A stretch of DNA of 15,793 nt from an uncultured Prolixibacteraceae bacterium (GTDB lineage Bacteria; Bacteroidota; Bacteroidia; Bacteroidales; Prolixibacteraceae). A model generated the notes under the pieces. It worked only from the letters and a program-made list of their open reading frames with translations. It was not told the DNA's origin and ran no database searches. Positions 5,630 to 14,626 of the stretch are shown one piece after another. Positions within the stretch are counted from its first letter, which is position 1, and each line of letters begins with the position of its first letter. The stretch covers positions 1 to 15,793 of the forward strand of contig CALGIG010000125.1 of assembly GCA_937915865.1 (NCBI GenBank), written 5' to 3'. The position numbers were made by a program, and so were the translations under genes.

Positions 5630-6976
5630 TTAGTTTTTATAAAAGAGCCATTTTACAATTTCTTTCAGGTTTACTTTCTTACCATACATCAAAATACCAG
5701 TACGGTATATTTTACCGGCCATCCATATTGTTCCAAAGATGGTTGCGAGCAACAACACCATCGACAAAATGATTTGCCAAACGGGGATTCCAAAAGGTAT
5801 TCGAACCATCATGGTGACGGGAGATGTAAGCGGGATAATAGATGTCCAGAATGCCAATGGCCCTTCCGGGTTTTTGGCAACAGCAAATAAAATGATGATG
5901 GAGAAAATCAACGGCATGGTTACCGGGAATATCATTTGTTGTGCGTCCTCGTCGCTATCAACTGCCGATCCGATAGCCCCCAACAGCGAGGCATAAAGTA
6001 TAAATCCGCAGATGAAATAGAACATTAATGCAAAAACGATAAACACAATATTCAGGTTACCAATCATACCTATAACTTCAACCACTTTGTTGTGCGCTTC
6101 GGGAGAACTGGCAGCCAATTGTTCCATTTGAGGTCCTGCCATAATACTTTGTGCCTGAGCTGCTGCCTGCGGGGCTTTAGCCCCGGCAAATGTCGAAACT
6201 CCGGCAGCAATACCAAAAGCTAAAATAATCCAGATAGCTATTTGGGTAAGGCCTACCAATCCAATGCCAACAATTTTTCCGAAAAGTAACTGGAACGGTT
6301 TTACCGACGAAATAATTACCTCGACAATTCGGTTCTGTTTTTCTTCCATAATACCACGCATAACCATCATGCCATATATGAAAACGAACATGTAAATAAT
6401 GAATCCGGCAATATAACCAATAATCATAGCCATTTCGGTTGAACTTCTTACGGCTTTCCCTTCTTCTCCAAGTTTTATGGTATCAACAGTAATGTTGGTT
6501 TTGGTGGCCGCAAGCTTTTTTTCGAGGTCAGGAACTCCAATTTCAGCAATGATCTGCTTTTTTTTCTCGCCTTCAATAATGTTTTCTATACGGTTGGTTA
6601 TCTGATTTTTAATGTCGAATGTTACCTGCTTGTCCGAAATTATTTCGGCCCGGTTAGTTGTCAGTATGTTTTCTGGAATATACAACACTGCATAATATTT
6701 TCCCGATTTAAAGTTGCGGCTCAGTGCGTCATATTCTTGTTTGGGTATGTAATGATATTTCGTGAATTTGTTGCTTTCCATACGGTCGAGAACCAGAGAG
6801 GTAGGGTCGTAAACGGCAATGGTACGTTCTTCCTTATCGTCCATTGTTGCCAGGTAAGCCGGCAAAATGGAAAGAGCTGCCATCATAACCGGGACGAGTA
6901 AGGTCATGATTATAAACGATTTCTTTTTAACACGGGTGAGGTATTCGCGCTTAAGAATGAGTATTGATTTATTCAT
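5630..6976 (-). CDS. ABC-2 type transporter permease (NatB-like, COG1668)
   Basis: This 448-residue inner-membrane permease is the partner of the ATPase encoded just upstream. It has the ABC-2/NatB plan. One N-terminal membrane segment (about 20-45) follows a basic start, KREYLTRVKKKSF. A soluble extracytoplasmic domain (about 46-180) comes next. A C-terminal block of about six hydrophobic segments follows (near 184-206, 231-260, 310-340, 350-370, 377-396 and 400-426). The EEKQNRIVEVIISSVKP stretch (around 212-228) is the cytoplasmic coupling segment typical of the family. The linker at about 265-300, rich in Ala, Gln and Met, is unusual in composition but not a domain I recognise. Relatives export sodium or unknown substrates, so the substrate here is unknown. 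Its stop lies 91 bp before the cysK leader peptide. Confidence 0.92.
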   Translation of the reverse strand: MNKSILILKREYLTRVKKKSFIIMTLLVPVMMAALSILPAYLATMDDKEERTIAVYDPTSLVLDRMESNKFTKYHYIPKQEYDALSRNFKSGKYYAVLYIPENILTTNRAEIISDKQVTFDIKNQITNRIENIIEGEKKKQIIAEIGVPDLEKKLAATKTNITVDTIKLGEEGKAVRSSTEMAMIIGYIAGFIIYMFVFIYGMMVMRGIMEEKQNRIVEVIISSVKPFQLLFGKIVGIGLVGLTQIAIWIILAFGIAAGVSTFAGAKAPQAAAQAQSIMAGPQMEQLAASSPEAHNKVVEVIGMIGNLNIVFIVFALMFYFICGFILYASLLGAIGSAVDSDEDAQQMIFPVTMPLIFSIIILFAVAKNPEGPLAFWTSIIPLTSPVTMMVRIPFGIPVWQIILSMVLLLATIFGTIWMAGKIYRTGILMYGKKVNLKEIVKWLFYKN

Positions 6977-7017
6977 GGTGTTTCTTTTTTATTCGTTAAT
7001 GTTCACTTTAAAAAGTC

Positions 7018-7050
7018 ACAGTTTTCAGTCTCAGTATTCAGTAAAACTGT
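7018..7050. repeat. Small inverted repeat between the ABC genes
   Basis: ACAGTTTT (7018-7025) and AAAACTGT (7043-7050) form 8-base arms around 17 bases, within the 139-bp gap between the ATPase stop and the permease start. The loop is long and no U tract follows on the minus strand, so a terminator role is doubtful. It could tune expression between the two genes. Confidence 0.35.
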
Positions 7051-7115
7051 TAGCTGAGAGTTCGACTGTTAACTTCATGATATAAAGTCCAGGATTTAGA
7101 AAAATCTGCGACTGA

Positions 7116-8045
7116 TCACTTCGTTTCGCGGTTATTCTCTTCAACTACACGGATAAATACATCGTTCATGCTTGGAATGGTTTCCTTGAACGAAACGATT
7201 TCAAACTGAGTCATAAGTATTTTGAGTAAATCGTTGTTCGAGTTACCATTCAAAAATTTAACTTTCAGTTGCTTCAAGTGAGAATCTGTATCATGATCCA
7301 GTATATCAAAATGACTTCCCAGTTTTTCCTGAAGGTTGTCCGACTCACCTTTGTATGTGATTTCGAACGTGTTGCTTTTGAAGCGTTCTTTCACTTCATC
7401 AATTTGTCCATCCAGAATTTTCTTTGATTGGTTGATTAGTGCAATGTGGTCGCAAATTTCTTCAACTGACGACATGTTGTGGGTAGAGAAAATGATGGTG
7501 GTTCCTTTCTTTTTCAGTTCCAGAATTTCGTTTTTCAGAAGGTTGGCATTAATTGGGTCGAACCCGCTAAAAGGCTCATCAAAAATCAACAATTTAGGTT
7601 GATGTATAACAGTTGTAATAAACTGAACCTTTTGGGCCATTCCTTTTGACAGTTCTTCTACTTTTTTGCCCCACCATGCCTGAATTTCAAATTTCTCGAA
7701 CCAGTATTTGAGGCTTTTCAACGCATCTTTCTTCGACATGCCTTTTAGTTGGGCCAGGTATAAAGCCTGTTCGCCTACTTTCATTTTTTTGTACAAGCCA
7801 CGTTCTTCGGGCAGGTAACCAATTTGGTAAATGTCATTAGCTTTCATACGGCGGCCATCGAAAAACAGTTCACCACTGTCGGGAGCTGTAATCTGGTTGA
7901 TGATGCGGATTAAAGTTGTTTTTCCTGCTCCGTTTGGGCCTAAAAGTCCGAAGATTGAAGCTTCTTTCACCGAAATGCTGACTGAACTTAGAGCAACATG
8001 CCCAACGTATTCCTTCACAATGTCGTTTGCCTGAAATATTTCCAT
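7116..8045 (-). CDS. ABC transporter ATP-binding protein (NatA-like, DUF4162 tail)
   Basis: This 309-residue ATPase has Walker A GPNGAGKT (36-43), a Q-loop region around GYLPEERGLY (76-85), a signature written LSKGM (132-136) instead of LSGGQ, Walker B LLIFDEP (152-158) and the switch histidine in STHNM (H189). The last ~80 residues (about 225-305) fit the DUF4162 tail seen on NatA/YhaQ-type exporters. It powers the permease encoded 139 bp downstream on the same strand. The pair is a two-gene exporter of unknown substrate. The LSKGM variant is normal for this subgroup and does not imply loss of function. Start ATG 8045 gives MEIFQANDIVKEY, a typical family beginning. Confidence 0.94.
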   Translation of the reverse strand: MEIFQANDIVKEYVGHVALSSVSISVKEASIFGLLGPNGAGKTTLIRIINQITAPDSGELFFDGRRMKANDIYQIGYLPEERGLYKKMKVGEQALYLAQLKGMSKKDALKSLKYWFEKFEIQAWWGKKVEELSKGMAQKVQFITTVIHQPKLLIFDEPFSGFDPINANLLKNEILELKKKGTTIIFSTHNMSSVEEICDHIALINQSKKILDGQIDEVKERFKSNTFEITYKGESDNLQEKLGSHFDILDHDTDSHLKQLKVKFLNGNSNNDLLKILMTQFEIVSFKETIPSMNDVFIRVVEENNRETK

Positions 8046-8208
8046 GGTATTTTTGATTGTTGTAAACTTATACTGTTAGTTTGCAGTAATGTCTAAAAGT
8101 TACAAAAGAAAATTTAGATTTTAGTTCCTGCAGCGATATGGTTACGAGTTTTCGGTTTTCAAATGATACGCTATCTACCTCAAGATTCTAATATTGAACG
8201 CTCCTGAT

Positions 8209-8748
8209 TTACTCTTTTGCTTCAAATATGCTGAAATGAACACTTCCGTAACGACGCAACTCCTTGAAGTTTGAATATTTAGAAAAGTCGTAATCGCCCG
8301 AATGTTCAAGAATGAAAATTCCGCCAGGGTTTAATAAATTGTTGTCAAAAATCAGGTTGGCCACTTCACCAAATTTGGGATGATCATAAGGCGGATCGGC
8401 AAAAATTAAATCGAAGTGCTCTTTAATTCGGGCAGCAAAAACAAAAACATTCGATTTAACCAGCCTGATATGTTTTTCACCAAGTTTTTCGATAACTTCT
8501 TTTATGAAGTTAACGTGTGGAAGAAAGATTTCGACTGTTGTAATATCGGTGCAACCGCGCGAAGCCAGTTCGTAACTTATACTTCCGGTACCTGCAAATA
8601 AGTCGAGCGCACGGATATTTTCAAAATCTGTCAGGTTTTGAAGTACATTAAACAAGCTTTCCTTGGCCATATCGGTTGTTGGCCTTGCCTTAAACGATTT
8701 GCCCGGAAGGAATGTCCTCCCACGGTATTTTCCGCCAACTATACGCAT
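8209..8748 (-). CDS. rsmD: 16S rRNA (guanine966-N2)-methyltransferase
   Basis: This 179-residue SAM-dependent methyltransferase is expected to methylate N2 of G966 in 16S rRNA of the 30S subunit. The N terminus MRIVGGKYRGR and the RPTTDMAKESLFNVL segment (22-36) are characteristic of RsmD. Motif I is ALDLFAGTGSIS (47-58), TTVEIF (70-75) holds the acidic SAM-ribose residue, and DPPY (118-121) is the N-methyltransferase catalytic motif. The length is normal (about 180-200). The gene begins inside the last ten bases of the DUF3822 gene, so the two are translationally linked, an arrangement I recall as common in Bacteroidota. Confidence 0.95.
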   Translation of the reverse strand: MRIVGGKYRGRTFLPGKSFKARPTTDMAKESLFNVLQNLTDFENIRALDLFAGTGSISYELASRGCTDITTVEIFLPHVNFIKEVIEKLGEKHIRLVKSNVFVFAARIKEHFDLIFADPPYDHPKFGEVANLIFDNNLLNPGGIFILEHSGDYDFSKYSNFKELRRYGSVHFSIFEAKE

Positions 8749-9584
8749 GAATAAGTATTTAAAAGACTGACAAACTGGTGTTTTTGTACTTTATTGAACA
8801 AACTGCCGTAATTAAAACCTTCAGCAGGTTTCAGAAAATGAATGTCGCTGACATATTTTTTCAATTGCCTGATATAATTCGAATCGTCGGCAACAAATCC
8901 ACCCACAAGAATTTCATCTCTATCAGGGTCGAACAGTAAATTTTGCCAGATGTTCAAGGCATAGTACAAGAAATCTGGCTCATTTTTAAAGTAAAAACTG
9001 TTGTAAAGCGAAATCTGCATATTTTTAAAAGCAATCATGCGGATGTATTTCTTTTCGAAATTAATCATCAGCGTGTTCTTTTTTTCGTCGCGCTGGGCCG
9101 CAGTTGTTTGAATAAGCGGAACTGACTTGTGGGTAAAGGTAAAGTTGGTATATTTTCGGTTAAGGACAGCCATTAATTCTTTGGGGTAGCTTGATAGAAG
9201 CTGGTACCCAAATCCGGTCAGAGTATCGGTATGAAGTTCTTCTGTCCGGCTTACTTCATTAATAAATGAAGCTATTTTTTCAGGTTCTGAATTTTTAGAG
9301 AAAATATTCGGAATAAGAGTTACCTTATTGGTTGAGAATGTAACTGAAACGCTTTTAAACGAAGCGTTTAGTCGTTCATCCTGGTCAAAAATTGATTCAG
9401 CTTTTCTGGATATAAATTGAGACTTGTTTACAAGCAACGGAATGTGTTGAAAAACAAGGTATTTATTAATTCTTGTGTCCAATATGCAATACGAAAACCC
9501 ATCTAATCCAAGTTGAATCGAAAGATGGTAATCCGTAGTATGTGTTAAATCGAATGCTGAATCGATCCAGTTAATTTCGTGCAT
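8739..9584 (-). CDS. DUF3822 family protein
   Basis: This is a 281-residue protein without signal peptide or membrane segment, so cytoplasmic. I recognise it as DUF3822 mainly from its length, its composition and its fixed place directly before rsmD. Visible features are an N-terminal LSIQLGLDGFSYCILD strand pair, a central block MINFEKKYIRMIAFKNMQISLYNSF and an ILVGGF segment near residue 225. Together these are weakly reminiscent of the ASKHA/actin-like fold of PilM-type proteins; the fold suggestion is inference. No catalytic motif is evident. The stop overlaps the rsmD start by ten bases, so the two are likely coexpressed. Start ATG 9584 has a good -7 element 21 bases upstream. Function unknown. 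Confidence 0.8.
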   Translation of the reverse strand: MHEINWIDSAFDLTHTTDYHLSIQLGLDGFSYCILDTRINKYLVFQHIPLLVNKSQFISRKAESIFDQDERLNASFKSVSVTFSTNKVTLIPNIFSKNSEPEKIASFINEVSRTEELHTDTLTGFGYQLLSSYPKELMAVLNRKYTNFTFTHKSVPLIQTTAAQRDEKKNTLMINFEKKYIRMIAFKNMQISLYNSFYFKNEPDFLYYALNIWQNLLFDPDRDEILVGGFVADDSNYIRQLKKYVSDIHFLKPAEGFNYGSLFNKVQKHQFVSLLNTYSCV

Positions 9585-9604
9585 ATACTTGTTAACTTAT
9601 GATG

Positions 9605-9612
9605 CAAATGTA
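9605..9612 (-). promoter_or_regulatory. -7 element for the DUF3822-rsmD transcript
   Basis: TACATTTG on the minus strand fits the Bacteroidota consensus TAnnTTTG exactly and lies 21-28 bases before the ATG at 9584. No clean TTTG is present at the -33 position; TTTTC lies about 22 bases upstream. Confidence 0.5.
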
Positions 9613-9789
9613 TAAAAAGTAACCGATAGGCTCGAAAATAGTCGATGGAAAAGATTAAACAGCGAAGTTCAGACTAAATCCCAAAACAAGCTTTTCTTAA
9701 TAAATGCACTTATCGCAGCCGATAAACATATAAAAGTTAGATTTTCGTTGTAATTTTACAAAGCAGAAACAATATAAGAAATTAAAGCT

Positions 9790-10149
9790 ATGAAGAAATT
9801 ATTCGTTTGTTTGGTAGTACTTTTCTCAGCATCGGTTTTATTTAATTCGTGCCAGAAAGAAGATGAGTTTTTCGATGAATCCCTGTTGATTGGCAAGTGG
9901 GTTTCGGGAACAGTTTATTATAAATACTTAAGCGATTATTCGGGGAAAACCTGGGATACTGCCGACGATGTAACAGAAGCCGAGGCGCAGTCGTTTACCT
10001 GGACTTTGGTGAAATCGGAATTGACACATATTCATATTCTGGAAACCGGTGGAAGTGTACCCAAGGTTTATACGGTTACTTTACTTACCAGTACTTCTTT
10101 GAAATACAAAGACGATTTTGGAACATCGTATTCGTTCACAAAACAATAA
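9790..10149 (+). CDS. Small lipoprotein, lipocalin-like
   Basis: This 119-residue protein begins with a lipoprotein signal peptide: MKKLF, a hydrophobic core, then the lipobox LFNSC with acylated Cys at residue 21. The mature part starts QKEDEFFDE. The acidic residues right after the Cys resemble the export signal that sends Bacteroidota lipoproteins to the cell surface (inference). The remaining ~95 residues open with LLIGKWVSGTVYYKY, the glycine-x-tryptophan strand typical of small lipocalin-like domains in this phylum, and continue with alternating beta pattern. Ligand and role are unknown. It lies 3 bp before the AsmA-like gene on the same strand, so the two probably form one transcript driven from the divergent region 9585-9789. 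Confidence 0.85.
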   Translation: MKKLFVCLVVLFSASVLFNSCQKEDEFFDESLLIGKWVSGTVYYKYLSDYSGKTWDTADDVTEAEAQSFTWTLVKSELTHIHILETGGSVPKVYTVTLLTSTSLKYKDDFGTSYSFTKQ

Positions 10150-10152
10150 CAC

Positions 10153-13100
10153 ATGCAAAAAGTGGTAAAAAGGTTGGCCATTACGTTTACAGCAATCATT
10201 CTCTTAGTGGTACTGGTTGCCGGAATAGCAGTTTGGCTGGTGTTTACCCCAGATAAACTAACCCCGATTGCAAGGAAACAGGCCGCAAAATACCTGACCT
10301 GTCAGTCGCAGATTGGTGAAGTAGAGTTAACATTTTTCAGTACTTTTCCACGATTTGGGCTTAAAGTGAACAATTTCATGCTGGTTAATCATTCTCCGGG
10401 GGCGCAGTCGGATACGTTGGTGAAAGCTGATCAGTTTATTGGTATTGTTGATTTTATGGCCTGGTGGAAGCGCAACGAACTGGTAATAAACGAACTTCAG
10501 CTAAATCATGGATCGTTGAATGCCTACGTTGATAGTTTGGGACATGCCAATTTCAATGTGATGAAAACCGATTCGGTTGCTACAACCGAAAGTACAGAAA
10601 GCTCATTCCGTTTCATCGACCTCGAAAATGTTGAATTGAAAAATTTCAATATCTCATATCACGATCAATCATTAAAACTACTCACCGACATCAAAAACCT
10701 GACAGCCCAGATTTCGGGAAAAATTGTTACTGATACTGTTGATACTAAAATGAATATCAATCAGGGAATGGTGTCGCTCACCTACGATGGTGAGCATTAC
10801 CTGCGTAGCGCTTCGGTGAAGGCCAATACCAATTTGCGGTTTGTTGTGCCGAAAATGAAGGTTGAATTTGCCGACAATTCAGTGGCAACCGTGAATAATA
10901 TGAATGTTTCCTTTGGCGGATCAATAGAAAACGATTCTGCTCATAATCAGGTGCTTTTTGATTTAAATTATCAAGGTAAATTATTGCCTTTGTCTGAGAT
11001 TCTTTCATTTGTTCCATCAACATATCAATCGTACCTTAAAGGTGTTGACGCCAATGGGCTTATAACTTCTGAAGGTTCGATAAAAGGGTCGTATTCCGAC
11101 AAGTCGATGCCTTTAATGGACATGCACATTGTGCTTCAGGATGGAACCCTGAAATACGAAGGATTCCCGGTGCCGTTGAGTGATATGAATGGCGATCTGA
11201 AATTTTATTCGGACATGACCAACGATGATATTTCGTACCTGCAAATCGATCGGTTCAGCGCCAAAACTCCGCATTCGTCAATACAAACTAAAGGAAAAGT
11301 AACTCATTTTTTGACAGATTTGCATTGCGATTTACAGTCGGATGGCGATTTGGAACTCTCGGAATTTGATCCGATGATTCCGGCGAGTATGAAGACGAAA
11401 GTTAAAGGCCGCGCTGCTGGTCAGGTTAATTCAGTATTCTCCATGTCTCAGATCGAAAAGATGCAGCTGGAGAAAATGCAATTTTCTGGAAAAATGAAAC
11501 TTGTTGATTTTAAAGCTGATTACGATACCATTTCGCTGCAAACCGATCGCTCCGAACTTGAATTTGCATTACCAAATCTGAACGCTTCTTCGCGAAATAA
11601 ACAATTTGCTTCAGGAAAAATTGCAACTACAAACCTGAATGTGATTACAGCTAAAGGAACGATGGCTTTGGTTAAAAACGGAACAGTTTCGTTTGAAACG
11701 TATGATTTCAGGGACATGAAACGGATACCTGAGGTAGCTTGCACGTTTAAGCTCGATTCGGTTTCGGCTCGGATGGATACGATACAGCTAGCCATACAAA
11801 AACCTGCCGGGCACCTCGAAATGCAACCGATAAAAGCGAAATCCACCGAACCTGAAGTGAATGTTACGTTTGATAGTGGCATTTTGAATGCTATTGCCGG
11901 TTTAGACAAATTTTATTGCAACAATGCCAAATTGAAAGCTTATTACTTTGGTGATAAGTTACAGCCTCGCATGAAAGTGCAGTATTTGGGCGAAAACATG
12001 AAAATGGCGATGGGTGCCGACTCTGCCCGGATGAATAAAATTGACCTGAACGCTGATTTGCTGAACGATCCGGGCCAGAAAGACAAATTCAGGCAATGGC
12101 AGGCCAATGGGTTTGTGAAGGTTGACAAAGGAAAAATTGTGATGTCGGCGTTGAAATACCCACTCGAAATTCCGGCCATTCAAATGGATTTTACGCCTGA
12201 AATGTTCAATATTAAAGAAAGCCGCCTGAAAATTGACAAGTCTGATTTTAGTCTGTCGGGAAAATTGAGCAATATTTTATCGCACTTTAAAAGTGATTCG
12301 TTGCTATGTGGTAATTTCGATTTTGTAAGCGATAAAACCGATCTTATTCAGTTGATGCAATTAACTAGCGGAATAGGAGAGAAGGAGACAAAACCAACTA
12401 ATACAACAGCCGATGCGCCTACCGGTCCTTACATGGTACCTAAAGGAATTGATGTACAACTTAATGTAAATGTGGCTTCGGCAAATTATGGAACTGGCAC
12501 TGCTCGCAACATTAAAGGCCAGTTGCGCGTGAAAGATGGTTTGCTGATTTTGGACGACCTTTCGTTTGTTACTCCTGCAGCAAAAATGAGGTTGACGACC
12601 ATGTACCGCACACCTCGCAAAAATCATTTGTTTATGGGGCTCGATTTTCACATGACCGATGTCGAAATCAGTGAGTTGCTAAAAATTATACCGGATGTTG
12701 ATTCGATTATGCCTATGTTGCGGTCGTTTAGCGGTAAAGGTGAATTCCATGCGGCTGCCGAAACTTACCTCGATTCGCTGTATAACCCGAAAATTTCGAC
12801 TATTCGCGGGGCTGCCTCAGTACGTGGAACCGACCTGGTTTTAATGGATGGCCAAACATTTAGCGAGATAGCCAAAACATTGCGGTTTAGTAAAAAGACG
12901 TTCAATAAAGTTGACAGTCTGGCTGCCGAATTTACACTGTTCAAAAACGAAATCGACATTTATCCGTTCCTGATTGTGATGGACAAGTACAAGGGTGTAG
13001 TGGCAGGACGACATAACATGGATATGACATTTGATTACCATATTTCGGTGGTTCAAAGTCCGCTACCGTTTAGGTTGGGCATTGATATTACCGGAAAAAT

Positions 13101-13251
13101 TGACGACTTGAAATATCGCCTGGCCAAGTGCCGCTATGCCGATATGTACCGGCCAGCATCGCGCGGAGTGGTGCAGAGCAAGCAACTGGAGCTGCGAAAA
13201 ATGATTCGGGATGCACTCACCAAAAAGCTAACTGAAACACCAAGTCAATAA
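10153..13251 (+). CDS. AsmA-family membrane protein
   Basis: This large 1032-residue protein has a basic N terminus and one membrane anchor (about 8-32), with the rest outside the cytoplasm. The region after the anchor (TPIARKQAAKYLTCQSQIGEVELTFFSTFPRFGL, given in part) is the classic AsmA start. The C-terminal third carries the AsmA-like region with the repeated pattern KGQLRVKDGLLILDDLSF. The intervening sequence is rich in beta strands with short repeats, in line with AsmA/TamB/YhdP-type bridge proteins that span the periplasm and carry phospholipids toward the outer membrane. That role is known for E. coli relatives and inferred here. Bacteroidota encode several such proteins of ~850-1100 residues, so the length is normal. 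It is preceded within 3 bp by the lipoprotein gene and ends 84 bp before the convergent guaD gene. Confidence 0.88.
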   Translation: MQKVVKRLAITFTAIILLVVLVAGIAVWLVFTPDKLTPIARKQAAKYLTCQSQIGEVELTFFSTFPRFGLKVNNFMLVNHSPGAQSDTLVKADQFIGIVDFMAWWKRNELVINELQLNHGSLNAYVDSLGHANFNVMKTDSVATTESTESSFRFIDLENVELKNFNISYHDQSLKLLTDIKNLTAQISGKIVTDTVDTKMNINQGMVSLTYDGEHYLRSASVKANTNLRFVVPKMKVEFADNSVATVNNMNVSFGGSIENDSAHNQVLFDLNYQGKLLPLSEILSFVPSTYQSYLKGVDANGLITSEGSIKGSYSDKSMPLMDMHIVLQDGTLKYEGFPVPLSDMNGDLKFYSDMTNDDISYLQIDRFSAKTPHSSIQTKGKVTHFLTDLHCDLQSDGDLELSEFDPMIPASMKTKVKGRAAGQVNSVFSMSQIEKMQLEKMQFSGKMKLVDFKADYDTISLQTDRSELEFALPNLNASSRNKQFASGKIATTNLNVITAKGTMALVKNGTVSFETYDFRDMKRIPEVACTFKLDSVSARMDTIQLAIQKPAGHLEMQPIKAKSTEPEVNVTFDSGILNAIAGLDKFYCNNAKLKAYYFGDKLQPRMKVQYLGENMKMAMGADSARMNKIDLNADLLNDPGQKDKFRQWQANGFVKVDKGKIVMSALKYPLEIPAIQMDFTPEMFNIKESRLKIDKSDFSLSGKLSNILSHFKSDSLLCGNFDFVSDKTDLIQLMQLTSGIGEKETKPTNTTADAPTGPYMVPKGIDVQLNVNVASANYGTGTARNIKGQLRVKDGLLILDDLSFVTPAAKMRLTTMYRTPRKNHLFMGLDFHMTDVEISELLKIIPDVDSIMPMLRSFSGKGEFHAAAETYLDSLYNPKISTIRGAASVRGTDLVLMDGQTFSEIAKTLRFSKKTFNKVDSLAAEFTLFKNEIDIYPFLIVMDKYKGVVAGRHNMDMTFDYHISVVQSPLPFRLGIDITGKIDDLKYRLAKCRYADMYRPASRGVVQSKQLELRKMIRDALTKKLTETPSQ

Positions 13252-13335
13252 GTGAAAAAGGATGTCCAATAAGTTATAAAACCACCAACTATACCAAGTG
13301 TTTTAGAAGTTATCCAAATCAATAAATACTGAAAT

Positions 13336-13806
13336 CTAATATTTGATTTTATTCGTTGTTTTTGCCCAATTTTCAAATGCCACAATAGCTTCTTCTGCAA
13401 GTATTTGTGTTGATATTAGTTTTCGGTTTTCAGGAGAAAGGGCAATTTCGTCGTAAATAAAAGAGTCGTCAAAATCGATGTATTTAGCGTCGGCCTTGGT
13501 GTTACCATAGAATAATTTGTCGATGTGTGCCCAATAAATCGCACTCAGGCACATGGGGCAAGGCTCGCATGACGAATAGATTTGGCAGTCGCTTAAATCA
13601 AATGTGCCCAGTTTCCGGCAGGCTTTCCGAATGGCAGTCACTTCTGCGTGTGCGGTTGGGTCGTTCTTGTGTGTAACACGATTGGTACCGGTAGCAATTA
13701 TTTTGTTATCTTTCACTACCACCGCCCCAAACGGACCACCACCTTTCTTAATATTTCCGATGGATAAGGCGATGGCTTTACGCATAAACTTTTTATCTGG
13801 ATTCAT
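13336..13806 (-). CDS. guaD: Guanine deaminase (GuaD type)
   Basis: This 156-residue zinc enzyme of the cytidine-deaminase fold converts guanine to xanthine and ammonia. The zinc site is HAE (53-55; H53 ligand, E55 catalytic) and PCPMC (82-86; C83, C86). The blocks GGPFGAVVVKD, NDPTAHAEVTAIRKAC and FDDSFIY, and the total length of 156, match Bacillus subtilis GuaD closely, which sets it apart from TadA. The frame is open to 13842, but ATG 13806 is the start. It aligns with the family N terminus and has an unusually good Shine-Dalgarno AGGAGG (13820-13815) eight bases upstream. The start lies inside the murQ end (14-bp overlap), so it is the last gene of a murK-like, murQ, guaD set. Confidence 0.94.
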   Translation of the reverse strand: MNPDKKFMRKAIALSIGNIKKGGGPFGAVVVKDNKIIATGTNRVTHKNDPTAHAEVTAIRKACRKLGTFDLSDCQIYSSCEPCPMCLSAIYWAHIDKLFYGNTKADAKYIDFDDSFIYDEIALSPENRKLISTQILAEEAIVAFENWAKTTNKIKY

Positions 13807-14626
13807 TCGCTTTTCCTCCTTTTTCAGTCTCCAAAACGGCATTTACCGAGCTATGCAACAGAAGTAACCGTTTGGCAGTCACTTCGTCGTAACCCAGTTC
13901 GGCCATGATCATCCGGGTTCCGCGGGTGATCAGTTTTTGGTTGGTCAACTGCATATTTACCATCTTATTACCTTTTACTCGACCAAGCTTTATCATTAGC
14001 GAAGTAGTAATCATGTTCAGGATAAGTTTGGCCGAAGTACCCGATTTCATGCGGGTACTGCCGGTCAAAAATTCGGGGCCAACAATGGCTTCAATAGCGA
14101 TGTCAACACTTTGGGCCAGAATGCTGTTTTGATTATTAACAATGCAGCCAGTCAGAAGGCCTTCGGAACGAGCTTTTTTAACAGCGCCAATTACATACGG
14201 AGTTCTGCCCGATGCAGCAATGCCAATAATAGTATCGAGCTTATTGAGTTGAAATTTTTCCAGGTCTTTCCATGCTTGATCTTCATCATCTTCAGCCATT
14301 TCAACAGCTTTACGTATGGCACGGTCGCCACCGGCTATAAGGCCGATTACCAAATCGTGACCAACACCAAAAGTCGGCGGAACTTCCGAAGCATCCAAAA
14401 TACCCAGCCGTCCACTTGTTCCGGCGCCGAGATAAAATAATCGGCCACCTTTTTTCATGCGCTGGTAAATTGCATCAACCAGTTTCTCTATTTGAGGAAT
14501 AGCCTCATAAACAGCAGGTAATACTTTTTTGTCTTCCTCATGAATTCCCAATAACAGTTCTTTGGTCGATTTTTTTTCCAGATCGTTATACAACGAATCA
14601 GCTTCGGTAGTACTTAATGTGGTCAT
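13793..14626 (-). CDS. murQ: N-acetylmuramic acid 6-phosphate etherase
   Basis: This 277-residue SIS-domain lyase cleaves MurNAc-6-phosphate to GlcNAc-6-phosphate and D-lactate in cell-wall sugar recycling. LFYLGAGTSGRLGILDASEVPPTFG (64-87, given in part) binds the sugar phosphate and contains the catalytic glutamate E81. Acidic residues at 109-112 fit the second catalytic position. The family signature around GPEFLTGSTRMKSGTSAK spans 183-200. E. coli MurQ is 298 residues; this form is about 20 shorter at the C terminus, which ends in TEKGGKANESR, but the catalytic core is whole. The upstream gene encodes a BadF-type sugar kinase likely to supply its substrate. The tail overlaps guaD by 14 bp and provides its ribosome-binding site. 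Confidence 0.96.
   Translation of the reverse strand: MTTLSTTEADSLYNDLEKKSTKELLLGIHEEDKKVLPAVYEAIPQIEKLVDAIYQRMKKGGRLFYLGAGTSGRLGILDASEVPPTFGVGHDLVIGLIAGGDRAIRKAVEMAEDDEDQAWKDLEKFQLNKLDTIIGIAASGRTPYVIGAVKKARSEGLLTGCIVNNQNSILAQSVDIAIEAIVGPEFLTGSTRMKSGTSAKLILNMITTSLMIKLGRVKGNKMVNMQLTNQKLITRGTRMIMAELGYDEVTAKRLLLLHSSVNAVLETEKGGKANESR

Noticed and set aside
7644..7660. LSKGM in place of LSGGQ in the ABC ATPase as a sign of an inactive protein
   Set aside because: Walker A, Walker B and the switch histidine are intact, and this signature is usual in NatA-type exporters of the phylum.
13807..13842. Upstream ATG for guaD at 13842
   Set aside because: It would add 12 residues inside murQ that the family lacks, while ATG 13806 has a perfect AGGAGG and gives exactly the usual 156 residues.
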